64,000 bases of DNA from Paragorgia papillata (GCA_035771165.1 JAWNZC010000473.1:2053001-2117000); one strand, 5' to 3'. Counted from the first letter of the stretch, positions 43,101 to 55,876 are shown. Notes: generated by a model from the sequence alone, not told the origin. Program-made: numbers and translations.

Positions 43101-46100
43101 CCATCCGAGTAATTTATAAATAGATTCAAGAATATATTGATCACTAACCTTAACATTAAAATTGTTATAGTCCAATGGTCTGGGAGAAAGTTTCTTTTGA
43201 AAGCGTTCAACAGCTTCAAGAGCGCTACGTACAGCAGCTTCTGTGACTTCGTTTGTGTATAAACTTGATTTGGTAAGGGTGTTTATGTCAGGACGGTTAA
43301 TCTGAAAATTGGTAGTGCTCCAAATATCTCCTGAAATAAGAGAAATAGCTTTGCGTTCGTCCACATTTGCAGAAAACATGAGTGAAATAAATTCTTCAAT
43401 AAATTCCACCATCACCATCATCACATCATCATCATCATCACCATCACTGTTACCACCACCATCACCACCACCATCACCACCACCATCGCCACCACAGCCA
43501 CCACCACCATCATCACCATCATCACAATCATCGCTGTTGCCACCACCATCACCATAACCACAGCCACCACCACCATCATCATCATCACCACCATCATCAC
43601 CACCATCATCACCACCACCATCACCACCACCATCACCATCACCACCACCATCACCACCACCATCACCACCACCATCACCACCACCATCACCACCACCATC
43701 ACCACCACCATCACCACCACCATCATCACCATCACCATCATCATCACTGTTACTATTACCACCACCACCATCACCACAACCACCGCCACCATCACCACAG
43801 CCGCCACCACTACCATCATCATCATCACCACCATCGCTATCACCAGCTTCATCATCGCCATCGCCACAAACATCACCACTACCATCAACATCACTGTCAC
43901 CATCAACACACCATCACCACCCCATGACCACTACCATCACCACCACCATCATCATCATCACCACCAACACTATCACCAGCTTCAACATCACCATCGCCAC
44001 AAATATCAACACCACCATCATTACCATCATCATCACCATAACCATCATCACCAACTTGTGCCTGGACACACTGCCAACTGACCTGCATCCATTTCTTCTG
44101 CTGCTTGTAGCAACGTGACCCCCCACTCAGTCTGTTGGCGCTTTAGTGTCCAGTCTAGAGAATGTCGGCCGCGGTCACCTTCTATTCCAGGATGCACGAT
44201 AATGCAAGGTACGTCTGGATTATTGTACACGTCTTCTGGAACGCTTTTGGTCAAGAATGGGGCAAGAATTACATCAGCCTGGCAACTCTTGGCTATTGAA
44301 CTCATTTCATCGCTGTTGTTCACTTCAAATACCTACAGATAAATAAATCAGATCTAGTTATAAATATTGCATGGTCACCCCGATAAACAAATTGTAAAGC
44401 TCTTTACATAGAGTTTATAAAGTTTTGTTAGTTCTTGCTGTGCAAATTGGAAAGTTTCCAACTTTGAGTATTAAACTTTAAAAGTTAATATAGATCTCCG
44501 TTCGCGTCCTCAGTCATTCTCAGTCTGTTGACTAATCGACTTTAGTATCAACCAACTGGTGGTCTTACAAATCCGGCTTTGTGATTGGCTGAGCTACCAT
44601 GGTCTATTGGTGATAGACCATAGTAGCGTTATCCAATGATAAACCTTCTTATAGCTGGAATACTCCTATTCTGAACAATCAGAACCCACGGCATATTCAC
44701 GCTGCAAGCAAAACCTGGAAACTAGGCTAAAAAATCAAACATGGCGTCTGCTAAAATTTTTGTACGAGTGAAGAAAACATTGGGTCGAAAGTAATGGAAA
44801 TATATTCAGTTTGACATTTTCGAATAAGAAAATGAATTCGCTTATTCCTATGGAGTATATCTACACCAAATGTGAAGCAAAGTAGTTACAATCTTGTGTT
44901 TTGTGAGCGATTGTTTACCATACGTCATCGAACTGCTCTGCATTATGTATGGGGAGACTTCTGTAAAACAAAAAGTTAAAACTATCTGAACATTTAGAAC
45001 AATGTTTGATAAGACTCCTTTTACGTTAAAGAAAAGTTGTTGTTGATACTATAGCTAAAACAATTAGACAACTCGTCCTCGTTTTCTATGAGCATCAGCT
45101 CATTGAAAACTTGGCCTCGTTGTCTAATCTACGCACGCTCTGATTGGCTGGGTTCCGTGAGAACAGAGATCATGAATGACGTAACGTGCATGGCGTACAA
45201 TGGCGTCAGATGGCCGGAAAAGCCCGCCAAGTTCCAAAACTACCTCACTTTTAGCTTGATTTTTATTATTATTTTATAAAACAAATAAAACATACCGCTC
45301 CTGTGCATGTAGTCTTATAAAGGTACGTTTGACGTCATTTGAACGCGAAAGAAGTGTAAAGGCACTCGGCTATCGCTTCGTGCTTCTACTCAACTTCTTT
45401 CGCGTTCAAATGACGTCATGCAAACGTTCCTTTATAAGAGTACATATATTTCCGCGCTTGTAAAATTCTGACGTCACTGTACGTTAACTCAGTAGAGACC
45501 TTAAGATTGACGTTTATTTTACTTACCGCTAACCGCTGACTGCAGTTTGAGGTTAGCGGTTTGACGTAAAAATGAATTAGACCTTAAGATTGACGTTTAC
45601 GTTATTCTCCGCCGACCGCGAAAAATTGTGGCTATACGTCAGAAACAAGATGGCGCGACAGCAAGGTTTGTCGGTATGTTAAATATCATATATAGAGACC
45701 GATACAAATAGTAAACATTTGTTTACCTTATTTATTCGTTTAAAATGTAACACTTGACCATCCTTCCACGTTTTTATATTATAGTTTAAATCAGATGAAG
45801 CCAATTTTTAATGGATTACTCAAAGTATATGTATACAATTTTTTAATATTTTACTTCCGGAGAAGATGACACTAAGTAACTCTTCACTCTTCAGCCCTTC
45901 CAAACAAAGGCCATGATGATTGATCTATTAACAAATACTTTTCGATCAAACCACTATAACAATCAATAAACTGACGAAGCCAAGACCTCGGTCAGAATAT
46001 TGTAGTGCAATTGACAAGACAAGCTTAAAACGTAAGAGACTGTCGACCGATTTCGACACTTAAAAACTCGGAAGATGACATTTCCCGAATGCTCAAAATA

Positions 46101-48894
46101 ACAAATACAAATTTGAAAACCTATGCAAGTCAAAACCAGGCAGAAATACCACAACTGCAAATAAGATGAGATCTTTGTTTTCACTTCTGAAATTGGTTGA
46201 CTGGTAAAAGTAAACATGGCGGCCATGCTTCATATTAAAATACTCAAAACAGGTAGATTTTATCATTTCAGCAAACAAAAAACCTACCAAATCAAAGATA
46301 AGATAGTGTGTGTCATAGATATAGTTATGAAACATGTAGTCATTGAACAGTTATTCGTTAATATCTTGAGGTAAATGACTTGCGTGGAGAAGGCGGTCTT
46401 GCGGTTGAAAACGTCAAGAAATTACGACAAACACGACGTCAGGCTCTTGGTCACGTGGTTTCTAGCGGTTTGTGGTTAGGCGTTCGCGAAAAGAAACGTC
46501 ATGCGTCTTGACATCAGTACCTAGGAAGTTTGACTTGAGGACTAGAGACACAAGAAAAGGCCACAGTATATCAAAGAACATATACGTACTGTTTACCTAG
46601 TAACGGCTTTCTCCTTGTTTGAATAGCTTTACCATTTGCAAGTGACCAAGTTATTGCAAGTATAATAATAAGCACCGAATAGAGTAAATACCGGTAAGAT
46701 ATCAATATGTATGTGAACTGTTCAGTGCATGTCTGATGTCTAGATATCGCGTAGTGTCGCGTGTCGTATTACATTTGGACATGGCTAGAAATCCAGGACA
46801 CTCAGCGGCAGTGGCCTGTGGGCTAATATTTAGATGGAATATTAATTTGAAAATTCTGATGGCTAAATATCGATCATTTCGGCTATAAACAGAAGTCTAT
46901 AGCAATAAATTAAAGTAGAGTTATTCGCTAAAATGTCTTATTGACCCATTTCTTACCCAAATATCAAATTACAAAAGGTTTAATCGTTTAGACAGGCCTG
47001 TACACTCGTACTCACAAAAATTGCCGCATAAATTTCAGTTATTATTTCTGAATCCACAGTCACATTTAATAATAATAACAGCAGTTAAGACCCTGGCAAC
47101 AGCAACAGCTCCATAAGAAATTGCGGACAAGAACCCGAAATTATCGAGGAATGCATTGCTTCTTCACGCCGAGTTCAGTATTTATCTCGGCGCTTGATGG
47201 ATTAAATTATAACGACTCGGCTGCCAATAAATCGTACATTTTAAGGTCTTTGGGAACCTATTAAACAACGAAAAAGTGGAACGAACAACTCCGCAAAACA
47301 AAGTAACGTTCACCCCGAGCAAATTCAGACGTTCGCATCGTGGACAAACAACACAGAAGCAGCCAAAATTGCAGCTCCAAAATAAGTGATATAGCAGATT
47401 AATAGACTTTAAACAGCGAATAAGAGGTATGCTTGTGAGGGGCTCGGGAACCTATTTAGGACGCTCCAAACTTAATGGAAATTGTAGTGCTGAACGATTG
47501 TTCAATTTGGTGAAGTTTTGGACGTTCGCATGTCGAAATTTACAATAGTAAATAACCGAAAATGATTGTTCTTTATATTTCCTTAAGAAATCTATTGAAG
47601 GACGCCATATTGAATTAATTAAAAAGGGATTCAGTGCGCATGCTTTGCCGCCATGTTGTCCTCGATTTCTGGCCATGAAAACGTGTTTCAAAACATGTTT
47701 AAATATTTTCTGTTTGTCCAAATTTGTCGGATAAAGTATGTTTATGTAAATAGCAAAAAAGCATGCCAAAAAGAATCATATCATGTAAAAATATAAGAAC
47801 TGATTTAACACGTAGAGACTTTAATGTGTAGTTCGTTTTACGTAAATAATTGTAATTGTATTAGTAAATTAGTTATAGGTCAAGGTAAAACTTGTATTTA
47901 GTTAAGATAAGCCATGCAAGTATGTATAAATATAGATCGGAAGAAATTGTAAGGGAAGAAATGTAGAGGGGAAGAAATCCGATGGGAAGAATTTATAGGG
48001 GAAGAAATTCCATAATAGTTGTTATTAAGATGTAGTTAGAGTGACATTTAGCCAAATAACTTCCCATTGGTTATAGGTATAAATAGGAGTGAAGAGAAGA
48101 GAGTGGAGAGTGCAGATTGAATATAGGTTGAGTATAGTTTGGTATAGAGTGATTAATATAGAGTGTTGACGATTTTTGAAGATGAAATAAAGTATAGAAA
48201 ATACAGTGCCCAGAGTGTTGATTATTGAACCAGCAACGAGTAGAAGACCAAACGCAGGGTTTCTACGACAAAATTTAAATAAATTCTATATCAAAATGAT
48301 CGCTTGATTCTGCCGAATCCAACGCTATAGGTTTTGTCTACTAAATATATTAGATCCGTTGTTTCAGAAAAACGGCCTTCTTTACATTTATATTACATTA
48401 GCAAACCTTCGGCGCTTCCTGCACCGCTGCAGTTCATATAAGACCATAGCTTCTATATGTGAAAATCTATGCAAATATGCAATGCATTGCCATTGCCACT
48501 GTAGTCTTGCTAGAGTACGCACAGGCTACGCGAAGCTTTCAGAAATCAGTAGCCCGAGTGAACGCCAGAGCAGGCGTCTTGTTAAACATATCATTTTGAA
48601 TCCTACCTTAACAGTATGTCCTGTCCTTTCAAGTTCCAGAGCAAGTCGTTGACTAAGACTGTTGTGCTTGTTAGCGAAAAACGCTAAATTCAAGGATTTA
48701 TTACTTTCAGACTGTACATTGTTTGCCTTCACCTTGGATTTATAAATCACTTCGGAAACTTTGTCTTTCAGCTCTGTTAGATAAGGCGCAGTTTTTTCGT
48801 CTGGATTTCTCGCCATGCTCGAACACTTTCTTCGTAGTGGCGACATGGCCACCAGAACACCCAATCTCGACTGTGTACCTCCAATACGAAACAT
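37144..48894 (-). CDS. hypX-like: HypX/HoxX-like protein (formyltransferase + enoyl-CoA hydratase), 8 exons
   Basis: Eight minus-strand exons with matching phases and GT..AG borders: 48607-48894, 44083-44332, 43149-43330, 42597-42745, 40547-40824, 40001-40471, 37713-37832, 37144-37314 (about 635 residues). The N-terminus is Arg/Ser-rich, possibly a mitochondrial presequence. A formyltransferase domain follows: LNLAFFANKHNSLSQRL, then DVILAPFLTKSVPEDV, HPGIEGDRGRHSLDW, GDIWSTTNF and SLYTNEVTEAAV. The second half is a crotonase domain: HFNFYNGAMNTDQC, VVLMGGHNFFSNGIHLN, GNAGAGGAMMALASD, LNPHYTNMSLFGSEYH. This fusion is specific to HypX, which in bacteria makes CO from a formyl donor for [NiFe]-hydrogenase maturation. 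Its role in an animal is unknown. Exon 5 has an A7 run (40780-40786) that breaks the frame by one base; every other junction is clean, so a homopolymer sequencing error is likely. Confidence 0.85.
38160..39270. repeat. TTCTA pentanucleotide satellite in HypX intron 6
   Basis: A pure (TTCTA)n block at about 38835-39175 flanked by degenerate TATTCTATATTGTATT sequence from 38160; more of the latter continues at 39515-39725. Long hydrophobic plus frames (Ile/Leu/Tyr/Phe/Ser repeats) are artefacts. Confidence 0.95.
39276..39514. mobile_element. MITE inserted in the TTCTA satellite
   Basis: About 100-bp inverted arms: ACCATTTGCGATCAACCGTT at the left mirrors AACGGTTGATCGCAAATGGT at the right, continuing through AACGCGTTTGTT and AAAATTTGACGTTT blocks. 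Satellite sequence resumes on both sides, so it entered the array. Confidence 0.85.
39768..39828. repeat. Palindrome
   Basis: GATAATCTCACATGTGCGAT and ATCGCACATGTGACGATTATC form a near-perfect hairpin about 55 bases long in HypX intron 6. Confidence 0.7.
40837..41169 (+). pseudogene. Retrotransposon gag/zinc-knuckle fragment in HypX intron 4
   Basis: Plus-strand frame with two zinc-knuckle-type motifs: CRNCGNNFEAGHKQVC and CRSCGKLNHFAKFC, followed by a Lys/Pro/Asn-rich tail. This layout is typical of the region between gag and pol of LTR retrotransposons. It is short, has no RT or LTR nearby and lies antisense in an intron, so it is a relic. Confidence 0.6.
41215..41371 (-). mobile_element. 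Fragment of the GACGACGGCGG element family
   Basis: On minus this matches the start of the intact element at 60861-61236: GGGAC end, GCTAGGACGACGACGGCGG, CACTATTATATT, TTGAAGCTAGTTTAATGACT. The distal half is missing. Confidence 0.65.
41372..42548. mobile_element. Long fold-back element interrupted by another MITE
   Basis: Left arm (TAATGTCTTCGTTAA, then after the insertion TAAGGTTTGCAAACTC ... to about 42190) mirrors the right arm (about 42260-42548, ending CTTAACGAAGACATTA). Arms are about 330 bp without the insertion. Non-coding; lies in HypX intron 4. Confidence 0.85.
41387..41872. mobile_element. Nested MITE with TAA target duplication
   Basis: 486 bp with inverted ends TGTACGAGTCAAATCCAACT and AGTTGGAATTGACTCGTACA, flanked by TAA on both sides (41384-41386 and 41873-41875). 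It interrupts the left arm of the surrounding fold-back element; the uninterrupted right arm shows the pre-insertion sequence. The TWA duplication suits the PIF/Harbinger group. It contains C- and G-homopolymers near both ends. Confidence 0.85.
43400..44040. repeat. CAC/CAT trinucleotide array in HypX intron 2
   Basis: About 640 bp of CCACCATCACCA-type repeats (CAC and CAT triplets). Open frames on both strands (poly-Val/Met on minus) are artefacts. It sits between HypX exons 2 and 3. Confidence 0.95.
44345..48600. other. HypX intron 1
   Basis: 4.3-kb intron. A hairpin lies at about 45315-45440 (ACGTTTGACGTCATTTGAAC ... mirrored by GTTCAAATGACGTCATGCAA); its TTTGAACGCGAAAGAAGT arm recurs alone near 50892. 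GACCTTAAGATTGACGTTTA is repeated directly at about 45498 and 45584. No further exon recognised. Confidence 0.5.
47835..48275 (+). repeat. Possible solo LTR in HypX intron 1
   Basis: A TATA-like GGTATAAATAGG (about 48075), purine-rich GAAGAAAT repeats, AATAAAG at about 48186 and a terminal GTTTCTACGACA give LTR-like order. No flanking duplication or partner LTR found. Confidence 0.25.
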
Positions 48895-49345
48895 TTTTCA
48901 ATTTGAGTTACCAACGTTTCGCAACCTAAACGAATTTAACAACCGCGTATTAATTGAAAAGACTTTTTTACCCAAAACAAAGGCTATGAATAATCACATA
49001 TCTAAACTGTTAGCTTATAAGCTTAAATTTCATCTTTATATAAAAATACAGATCCTTTATTTTATATTGTAATGTAATGAAATTATCCCCCTTAAAATAC
49101 AAGTTTTCTACTTTAAAAGCATGTCTGTTGTAGTAAAACAACGATGACAGGCCTCAGCGTTCTAGATGTTCCCGTCGTCTCAAGAACGTGAAAATGCTCT
49201 CAATGACGTCTTGTGTAGAACGACGACGGGGTTCACTTTGCTCTTGCGATTTTAAATTGCTCATTATCATTGTTTTGAATGAAAAATGCTATTGAATTCA
49301 ATCGCCGTCTGTGGCTCTAAAACGCCTGTATATGCTTAAGCTCTC

Positions 49346-49638
49346 TGTTAGCCTGAGAAAACAGCCGCCTCTTCTAGATCTCGCTCGCCCCCTCGCGGAA
49401 GAGACGGCTGAGCAACTGTACCGAGATTCGGGTAACAATTAGCGCTGATTGTTACTTTGTAATCTACTCATACGATAATTATTCATTTTCCTATCGAAAA
49501 CGTCGCTGTTTATTGCAACTCAAACTTGCTTTAGAAAAACTAACTCTCTATCTTTCGTTGTTGGCAAAAACTAAGCTTTAACTTTGTTATTTCAGACAGG
49601 GGGCGAGCGAGAAGAGGCGGCTGTTTACTCAGGCTAAG
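49346..49638. mobile_element. MITE with 40-bp inverted ends
   Basis: TTAGCCTGAGAAAACAGCCG followed by CCTCTT and CTCGCTCGCCCCC at the left mirrors GGGGGCGAGCGAG ... CGGCTGTTTACTCAGGCTAA at the right. About 290 bp, non-coding. Confidence 0.85.
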
Positions 49639-49849
49639 CGCTTATACGTAATGTCGTAACGTGCGTTCACTGAAGCGTCCTATAGTCTGTGTATTATGGT
49701 GTCAAATGTCCGCCAATATTCAAGTTTGTATTATGCAACATGATAAAATGGACATTGTACTTATCGATTTCAACATGCTACTGTAGTGTTCAACTTGTCA
49801 AATTCAACTCTTTTCTTCCATTGAAGATAGATCGAACATTGAACTTGTC

Positions 49850-50880
49850 AATTTCAACATGCTACTGCGACATTGAACATAATGTCGACATTCAACATAG
49901 TATCGACATTCAACATAATGTCGACGTTCAACATAATATCGACGTTCAACATAATGTCGACGTTCAACATAATGTCGACGTCAACATAATGCCGACATTC
50001 AACATAATGTCGACGTCAACATATAATGTCGACATTCAACATAATGTCAACGTTCAACATAATGTCGACGTCAACATAATGTCGGCATTCAACATAATGT
50101 CGTCATGTCGACGTTCAACATAACGTCGACATCCAACATAATGTCGACATTCAACATAATGTCGACGTCAACGTAATGTCGACGTTCAACATAATGTCGA
50201 CGTCAACATAATGTCGGCATTCAACATAATGTCGTCATGCATAGGCGGCGGAACCGGGGGGGCTAGGGGGGCTAAAGCCCCCCCAACTTTGTAAAAGTGG
50301 GAAAAAGGGGGGGCTGAGCCCCCCTGCCTTTGCGCCGAAGGTAGCGGTTATTATACGTTGAATATTTATACATCTTTGATATACAGCATTTTGAAAATTC
50401 CATATCACTGCAGGGTGACAATCCTGGATACCGTGTGATAGCTCAAAACTCATTTCATGAAGTTACCACGTATTAGCATTTGATGATTGCTGACCAGAAG
50501 TATTATGAATGAGCCATATCGAAATGCCAAGAATTAAGAAAGGCCGAAAAAAATGAAGAATAATGAAAAAATTGTTGTGGGCGGTAAAGGTTTTATAACG
50601 TTTAGGATTCTGTAAAATGTTCCCCCAAAACGCAGGAAATGCCATTTCAGAGACTCTAGATTTCAAAATTTTCAGGGGGGGCATGCCCCCGGACCCCCCG
50701 AGAGGTTTCTTGCGCCTTCGGCGCTCGAAGTTCAGCCTCCCCAACCAAACCTATCTTCCGCCACCTATGTCGTCATGTCGACGTTCAACATAACGTCGAC
50801 ATCCAACATAATGTCGACATTCAACATAATATCCACGTCAACATAATGTCGACATTCAACATAATGTCGACGTCATGTCG
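49850..50880. repeat. CGACATTCAACATAATGT minisatellite with an insertion
   Basis: Tandem units of 15-18 bp (CGACGTTCAACATAATGT and the shorter CGACGTCAACATAATGT), before 50240 and resuming at 50769. The intervening 529 bp is a separate element. Because of its short unit, frames through it read as repeats of NIDVQH and are not genes. Confidence 0.9.
50240..50768. mobile_element. hAT-like MITE inside the minisatellite
   Basis: Ends ATAGGCGGCGGAA and TTCCGCCACCTAT are inverted repeats with one mismatch. GTCGTCATG is present directly outside both ends (50231-50239 and 50769-50777), an 8-9-bp duplication suiting hAT elements. The interior has G- and C-runs near each end (CCCCCCC / GGGGGGG) and no open frame. 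Confidence 0.75.
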
Positions 50881-50889
50881 GCGCTGGGG

Positions 50890-52780
50890 TGATTTGAACG
50901 CGAAAGAAGTTGATCCGTAAATTCAGAATATGTTACAATATTGACAAGGAAGCCATGCACAAATTACCTACCTTATCTTTTTGGTAGTATGCTTATAATT
51001 TTAACTTTTGTGTCGGACTCTCGGACCAGTCCAAATATTTCAGTGTTTTCCCCATTCTCGTACCCAGAGCCTCGTGCTCCCCCTCTCGCGAATGCTCTGG
51101 GAAACACTGGATTCCCGGTGTCAAGCGAAATTTATGACCTCTGCGAAATACCTGACCAAGCGTGATGGGTCATGCATTTCGCGCGTGTAGGCGCGAAATA
51201 CATGACCGCTTGCTAAATATCTGAGGCCTGGGTCGAACAATAATGGCCGTCGAAGGAAACGAATTATCTAATGTTTATATAATATAAGATGTTTATAATG
51301 TATCGCATCCACCTCCGAAACTGGATTTAATTTGATATTGATGAAGGACGATGGAAGGCACACCTTATCAGCCGAAAACAAGCCAAGAAACTATCTGCTC
51401 TCCGCGAGATTTCGCCACATTCAGAAAGATTTCAGTGGTTTAGCTTCTTCTTTGACAAAAATTCATGATAGATTGGTAGGAACGTTTAATTTGCTCTAGA
51501 AGTATTCATCAAGGCCATGAATATCTTATATTTGCAACGAGACTGTCAAGACATACTGTATATTGTCATTTTTTTTCACCCACAGTATTTGTCAGTATAT
51601 CACCTATTCACCTACTGCAGTATATGTTCTTTCAATCATGATACAGTAGATCCTTGATACCAACACAACAACTATGTGTTATGAAATAATACACATCTCT
51701 CCTTGGATCAGTTGAGTGTAAACTGTAATGGATTATGACCAATTAAATTTATAACGCCATAAACAGCATGAGACACTCTGAATTCAGAGTGAAGACAGCT
51801 TTGCCCCATAATAAAGAGTCATGGTGATTCATCATTCACACATGTTTTATAAACAGTTGTGCAAAACAACAACCACATACATAATCGGAAAAGTGGTAGT
51901 AATTTGTATTTTAAATAATAAAAATATTTCTCTGCTTTTTTCAATAATTACTATGAAAAACCAAAAGTAGCCACCCTTCTTATCACAAAAAACCTTCTTT
52001 TGTGATAATAATTTCTAGTAGAATTATAGTTTTAGGTGTAGGGTTGGTTAGGCAAGACAATTTTTATTTAGTACCATATTTACATAACATATATAGGGAG
52101 TAGGTACAGTATATACAATGATGAGCAAACGTAGCTCTCTACGTGCTCCTAGACCAGGCACTTTGTTATTTTACTCTGTAAAATGCAAGATGGTTTTACT
52201 ATTTAAGAGAGTGTCTTTAGGCGTCCAAAGGGTTAATAAGTTCTGTTCAAGCACAAATTACAATATAAGCTGAGAAAGATCATTATAATATAAATATATC
52301 CTGTAGCTTTGCAAGCCACATTCAAGAAAGCTTATAGAAATCTTAATGCTGGTGCCAGTTGTTCAAAGGTTGATTAGAGTTAATACTGGGTGAAATGTTT
52401 TATTTCAGTCCATTCCGACAAATATGTAGTGTTATAATTTCAAACTTCACTAGCTTGCACACAGGATTTACTTTGTACATGATTTCCGAAATACAGTAGG
52501 TGTGTAGGCTAAAAGTTCACTTGATAAAAAACCTTTACCACTTATCAATTATTATGCAGTTGCCCTGACAAGAAGTAGCTTAACTTTCCTAAGCAAGTCC
52601 AGAGAATTGCTCTCAATATTTAAATAATCCAGGATTAACCTAATTTACTTTTGAATAACTGGGCCCAACTGTATAATTAAATAAATGACTGTTAACAATA
52701 AAAGTTTTGGGAAAGGGCAGTTGAAAGTCAACACCAATGCAGCTACCATGAAGAAATTGACCACGTCAGTCACAACCAAG
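50890..52780. other. AT-rich intergenic
   Basis: GCGAAATAC.TGACC motifs recur in both orientations at about 51130-51210; otherwise nothing seen. Confidence 0.35.
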
Positions 52781-52793
52781 TCAGTCTTCATTG

Positions 52794-53401
52794 TCATCTT
52801 TCCTGCAGATTTTGCATACAGCTGTATTTCTTCCACTGCAACAAAAAAAGAATTGCATGTACATGTAGTATGCTGCAAATATTGTTCAATTTAAGATTTA
52901 GTGGTTTATTTTTCCCTCGTTACTGATGCTTATTTGGCATATTGTGGAATGCAATTTGATCCTAAAAATATATACTTCTGTGGAGGGTAAAACAGAATCT
53001 CACAGTTGGAAATTAACAATGTAACAAAGAAAAACTATTCTGGCAGTTGGTGGCATAACAACATTTTGCAATGGTTGCAAATTGACTATTACACTTAAAT
53101 TAATTAAAGGACATCTTGCACAGAAGCCTATAACAAAACCAATAACACTTTACGTAAACCAACAATGTTTATAGTGCAAGTGAATTATTTCTTTACACAT
53201 GTTTGTTCCCAAAAATAATACACTAGTATCGAGACAATCTTTATAAATAATTATAGTATGAATACAAGTCTGAACTCTGAACTGATCCTCGGGTTATCTG
53301 AACCGAGTTCTACGTACCTTATATTTACAGCTTTTCGATGGAGGCTTGATCGCTGCAACGCCAACACAGCCAGTGATAGTGTCAGTTGTTGAATTAGCCA
53401 T
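52794..53401 (-). CDS. Candidate two-exon small gene, unrecognised
   Basis: Exon 1 (53318-53401) opens with ATG (MANSTTDTITGCVGVAAIKP) and ends at a consensus donor AAG|GTACGT. The next good acceptor, TTTTTGTTGCAG, is at 52836; joining in phase gives WKKYSCMQNLQER and a stop, 41 residues in all. A different frame of exon 2 is longer and hydrophobic but does not join in phase. It may be a real 5' exon with a different downstream partner. Confidence 0.25.
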
Positions 53402-53712
53402 TTGTTGACAAAATATCAGCGAAAAACGAGAGTAAGGAAGGTTGTAAACGACTGTAGAGATACAGCTGGAACAGTTGCGAAATATATGAGCCAAAGTCTA
53501 TCATGCGCATCATCTGCGCATGTGCAAAACCATAATAGTCATGTATTTCGCAGGTCACAAATTTCGCGTTACACCGGCGCAGTGACGTTAGGCGCATTCC
53601 AAACATTCCAAACACTCGTGCCCAGACTCATGGTATAAACGGCTTGTCATTTCCCCTCCTTTCAACAACAAATCTCGTGTATAAATCTCGTGTAAATCGT
53701 ATCTTATCCATC

Positions 53713-53883
53713 ATGAATCGCGAGGTAAACGATGCTATGCGTTTGGAAAGAACGGGACAATCTAGTTTAGTGTTAAAGAGAGAACAGAAAGATGCCATAA
53801 CAGCCATCGTTCGACGTTCGCGGAGCCGTAGACATCACAGCTGTATTGCTAAGTTTGATTTGCTAAGTGATTTGGCAGTTTGA
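53713..53883 (+). pseudogene. Possible helicase 5' fragment
   Basis: The frame from MNREVNDAMRLERTGQSSLV continues LKREQKDAITAIVRRSRSRR. The LK-x-EQ-x-DAI-x-AIV pattern resembles the Q-motif region just before Walker A in RecQ-like helicases of cnidarians, but Walker A itself does not follow. Weak. Confidence 0.2.
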
Positions 53884-53978
53884 CTAGTCTACAATCTAAA
53901 ACGAGGAACATCAGGGAAGAAAGTGTTGTTTTGGTCAACTCAGTTTTAAACGTATACTCATCGAAGACCAATTAACTA

Positions 53979-54041
53979 GTCTCCTTCGCAGATCTTATGG
54001 CTTAAAACGTGGGCCATAAGAAGGTCTGCGAAGGAGACTAC
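53979..54041. repeat. Hairpin
   Basis: GTCTCCTTCGCAGATCTTATGG pairs with CCATAAGAAGGTCTGCGAAG and GAGAC, a 25-bp stem with one bulge. Confidence 0.75.
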
Positions 54042-54788
54042 ACGGTTCGAGGGGTTTTAAATTTTATCTGACGGATAAACTTGTCAAGAACTAAACAGCA
54101 TTTTAAACAGCAAGTAATCGACGGCTTTTGAATGCTTTCAAGAGAGAAAGCGGTGAGTAGCAAACTTGTCGTAGCCGAAGTGGCACGGCGGCAATACGGC
54201 ATATCATTTGCATGGGGCATCTTGTCAGTTGTGGAACAAGATGACTAGTAATTTCAGTACTACGCATCGTTTAAATATATTGTGTACGTATGTTGTCAGA
54301 TGTTGAATGAGCTTTCATTTGATGAATAGTTCAAGGTTTTGCGTTTTATGAAACTTGTTAAAATGTCAAAAATGTGCGAGCCACTGTCCCAATTAATATT
54401 ATTACAAATAAACAGGAAATCGACGCAATGAATCAAAACGACAGACGTTTTCCCATTTTTTACATATTTCCCGTTTAACTCATCCTCTTGATTAAATGTC
54501 AAATTCTGGCTGATTTTACGGTTTATTTAAAGAAATTGGTAAGGATTTGCAGCACTTTAGCTATCGACTATGACATTTATGTAAACAGTAATACCGTTTG
54601 TAATTAGACAAAAAAATATTCGATTCGTATGACAGAGAGTGACTTGTTACGTCCGCTCCCAACGCTCCCAAGATCAATATCGCTTTTCGTTTCACTTACG
54701 GGAACATAACCGCATTTTTCAGAAATCATTGCCAGTTCTCCGAAAAGCGCTCTACATATCTATACGCGGTTATATATAACGTATATAA

Positions 54789-55799
54789 CTGGATACGGTT
54801 ATATCTATATAACTGTATACTAGAAATACATGAACGCAACAACCCCTCGCCCGCTTTTACATTCTTTTTTAAAACACCCACCCACCCCCTGATTAAAATA
54901 AGCACTCCTAATATACAGCCAATACAAAAACAAACAGTTTTTAAAACAAAATGATGTTAAATCCTTGGGATATTAAATTATACAATTTATGGATAGGTCG
55001 ATAGGATGAGAAAACTGATTTAAATCATTTAATGAAAGTTGAACATATCAAAGCAAAATTTAGATTTCATTATTAAATTCTGGTTGTAAAAAATATATTG
55101 TTTTTAGGAGGTTTCAAAAGGGATTAATTTTAGCAAGCCTTTAAATGGCTTCTCTACGCATGTACATTTTGCAAAGGCAGTATTAAAAGTAATTAACAGC
55201 TCAGAATTTACATTTATAATAGAGTCTGAGATAAAATAATTCAGTAGAATCGGATTCCAGAAAGAAGAATTCAAAAGACAACGTTTCTGTCGAAACACAG
55301 CCAAGAAAACCAACAAAGCTCATGCGTATTTTTAATAATAAAAAGTGCATGCACGTCCACCACGGTTAATATAAGCCTTAAAGGTAGTGTTTTAAGTTAG
55401 CTTTAGTTAAGCTGACAATTATGGTTTGGATGAGCAAAGGGAAAACACGAAAACGTGAAGCTGAATATTGTTTAGGTTAAGCGAAAACTTGAAAACAACA
55501 AGAATCCTACCGTTAACCTCTTTAAGATGATTTGACCATGGACTCACGGAGTGTCTTCAAACCAGGGCTACATACACTGCAGATCGAGTTTTTGTTTACC
55601 ATATACGGCGTTTGGTTTCTTCAAGTTCTCTGGTTTCTCTTCAAAATATATTAAACGGGGTGTTTGTATCCTTTTCTTCGTGCTCCATTTCATTTCGTTT
55701 CGTTTAAATAAACGAAAGCAAAACACTATTTGTTTGAGAGTTTATAGTTTTCTTCGTCGCTAGTCACCAGTGTCCAACTATTCTTAACGCGTGACACCG

Positions 55800-55876
<77 letters not shown>

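Noticed and set aside
43421..43909. 162-codon Val/Met frame on minus
   Set aside because: CAC/CAT array within HypX intron 2.
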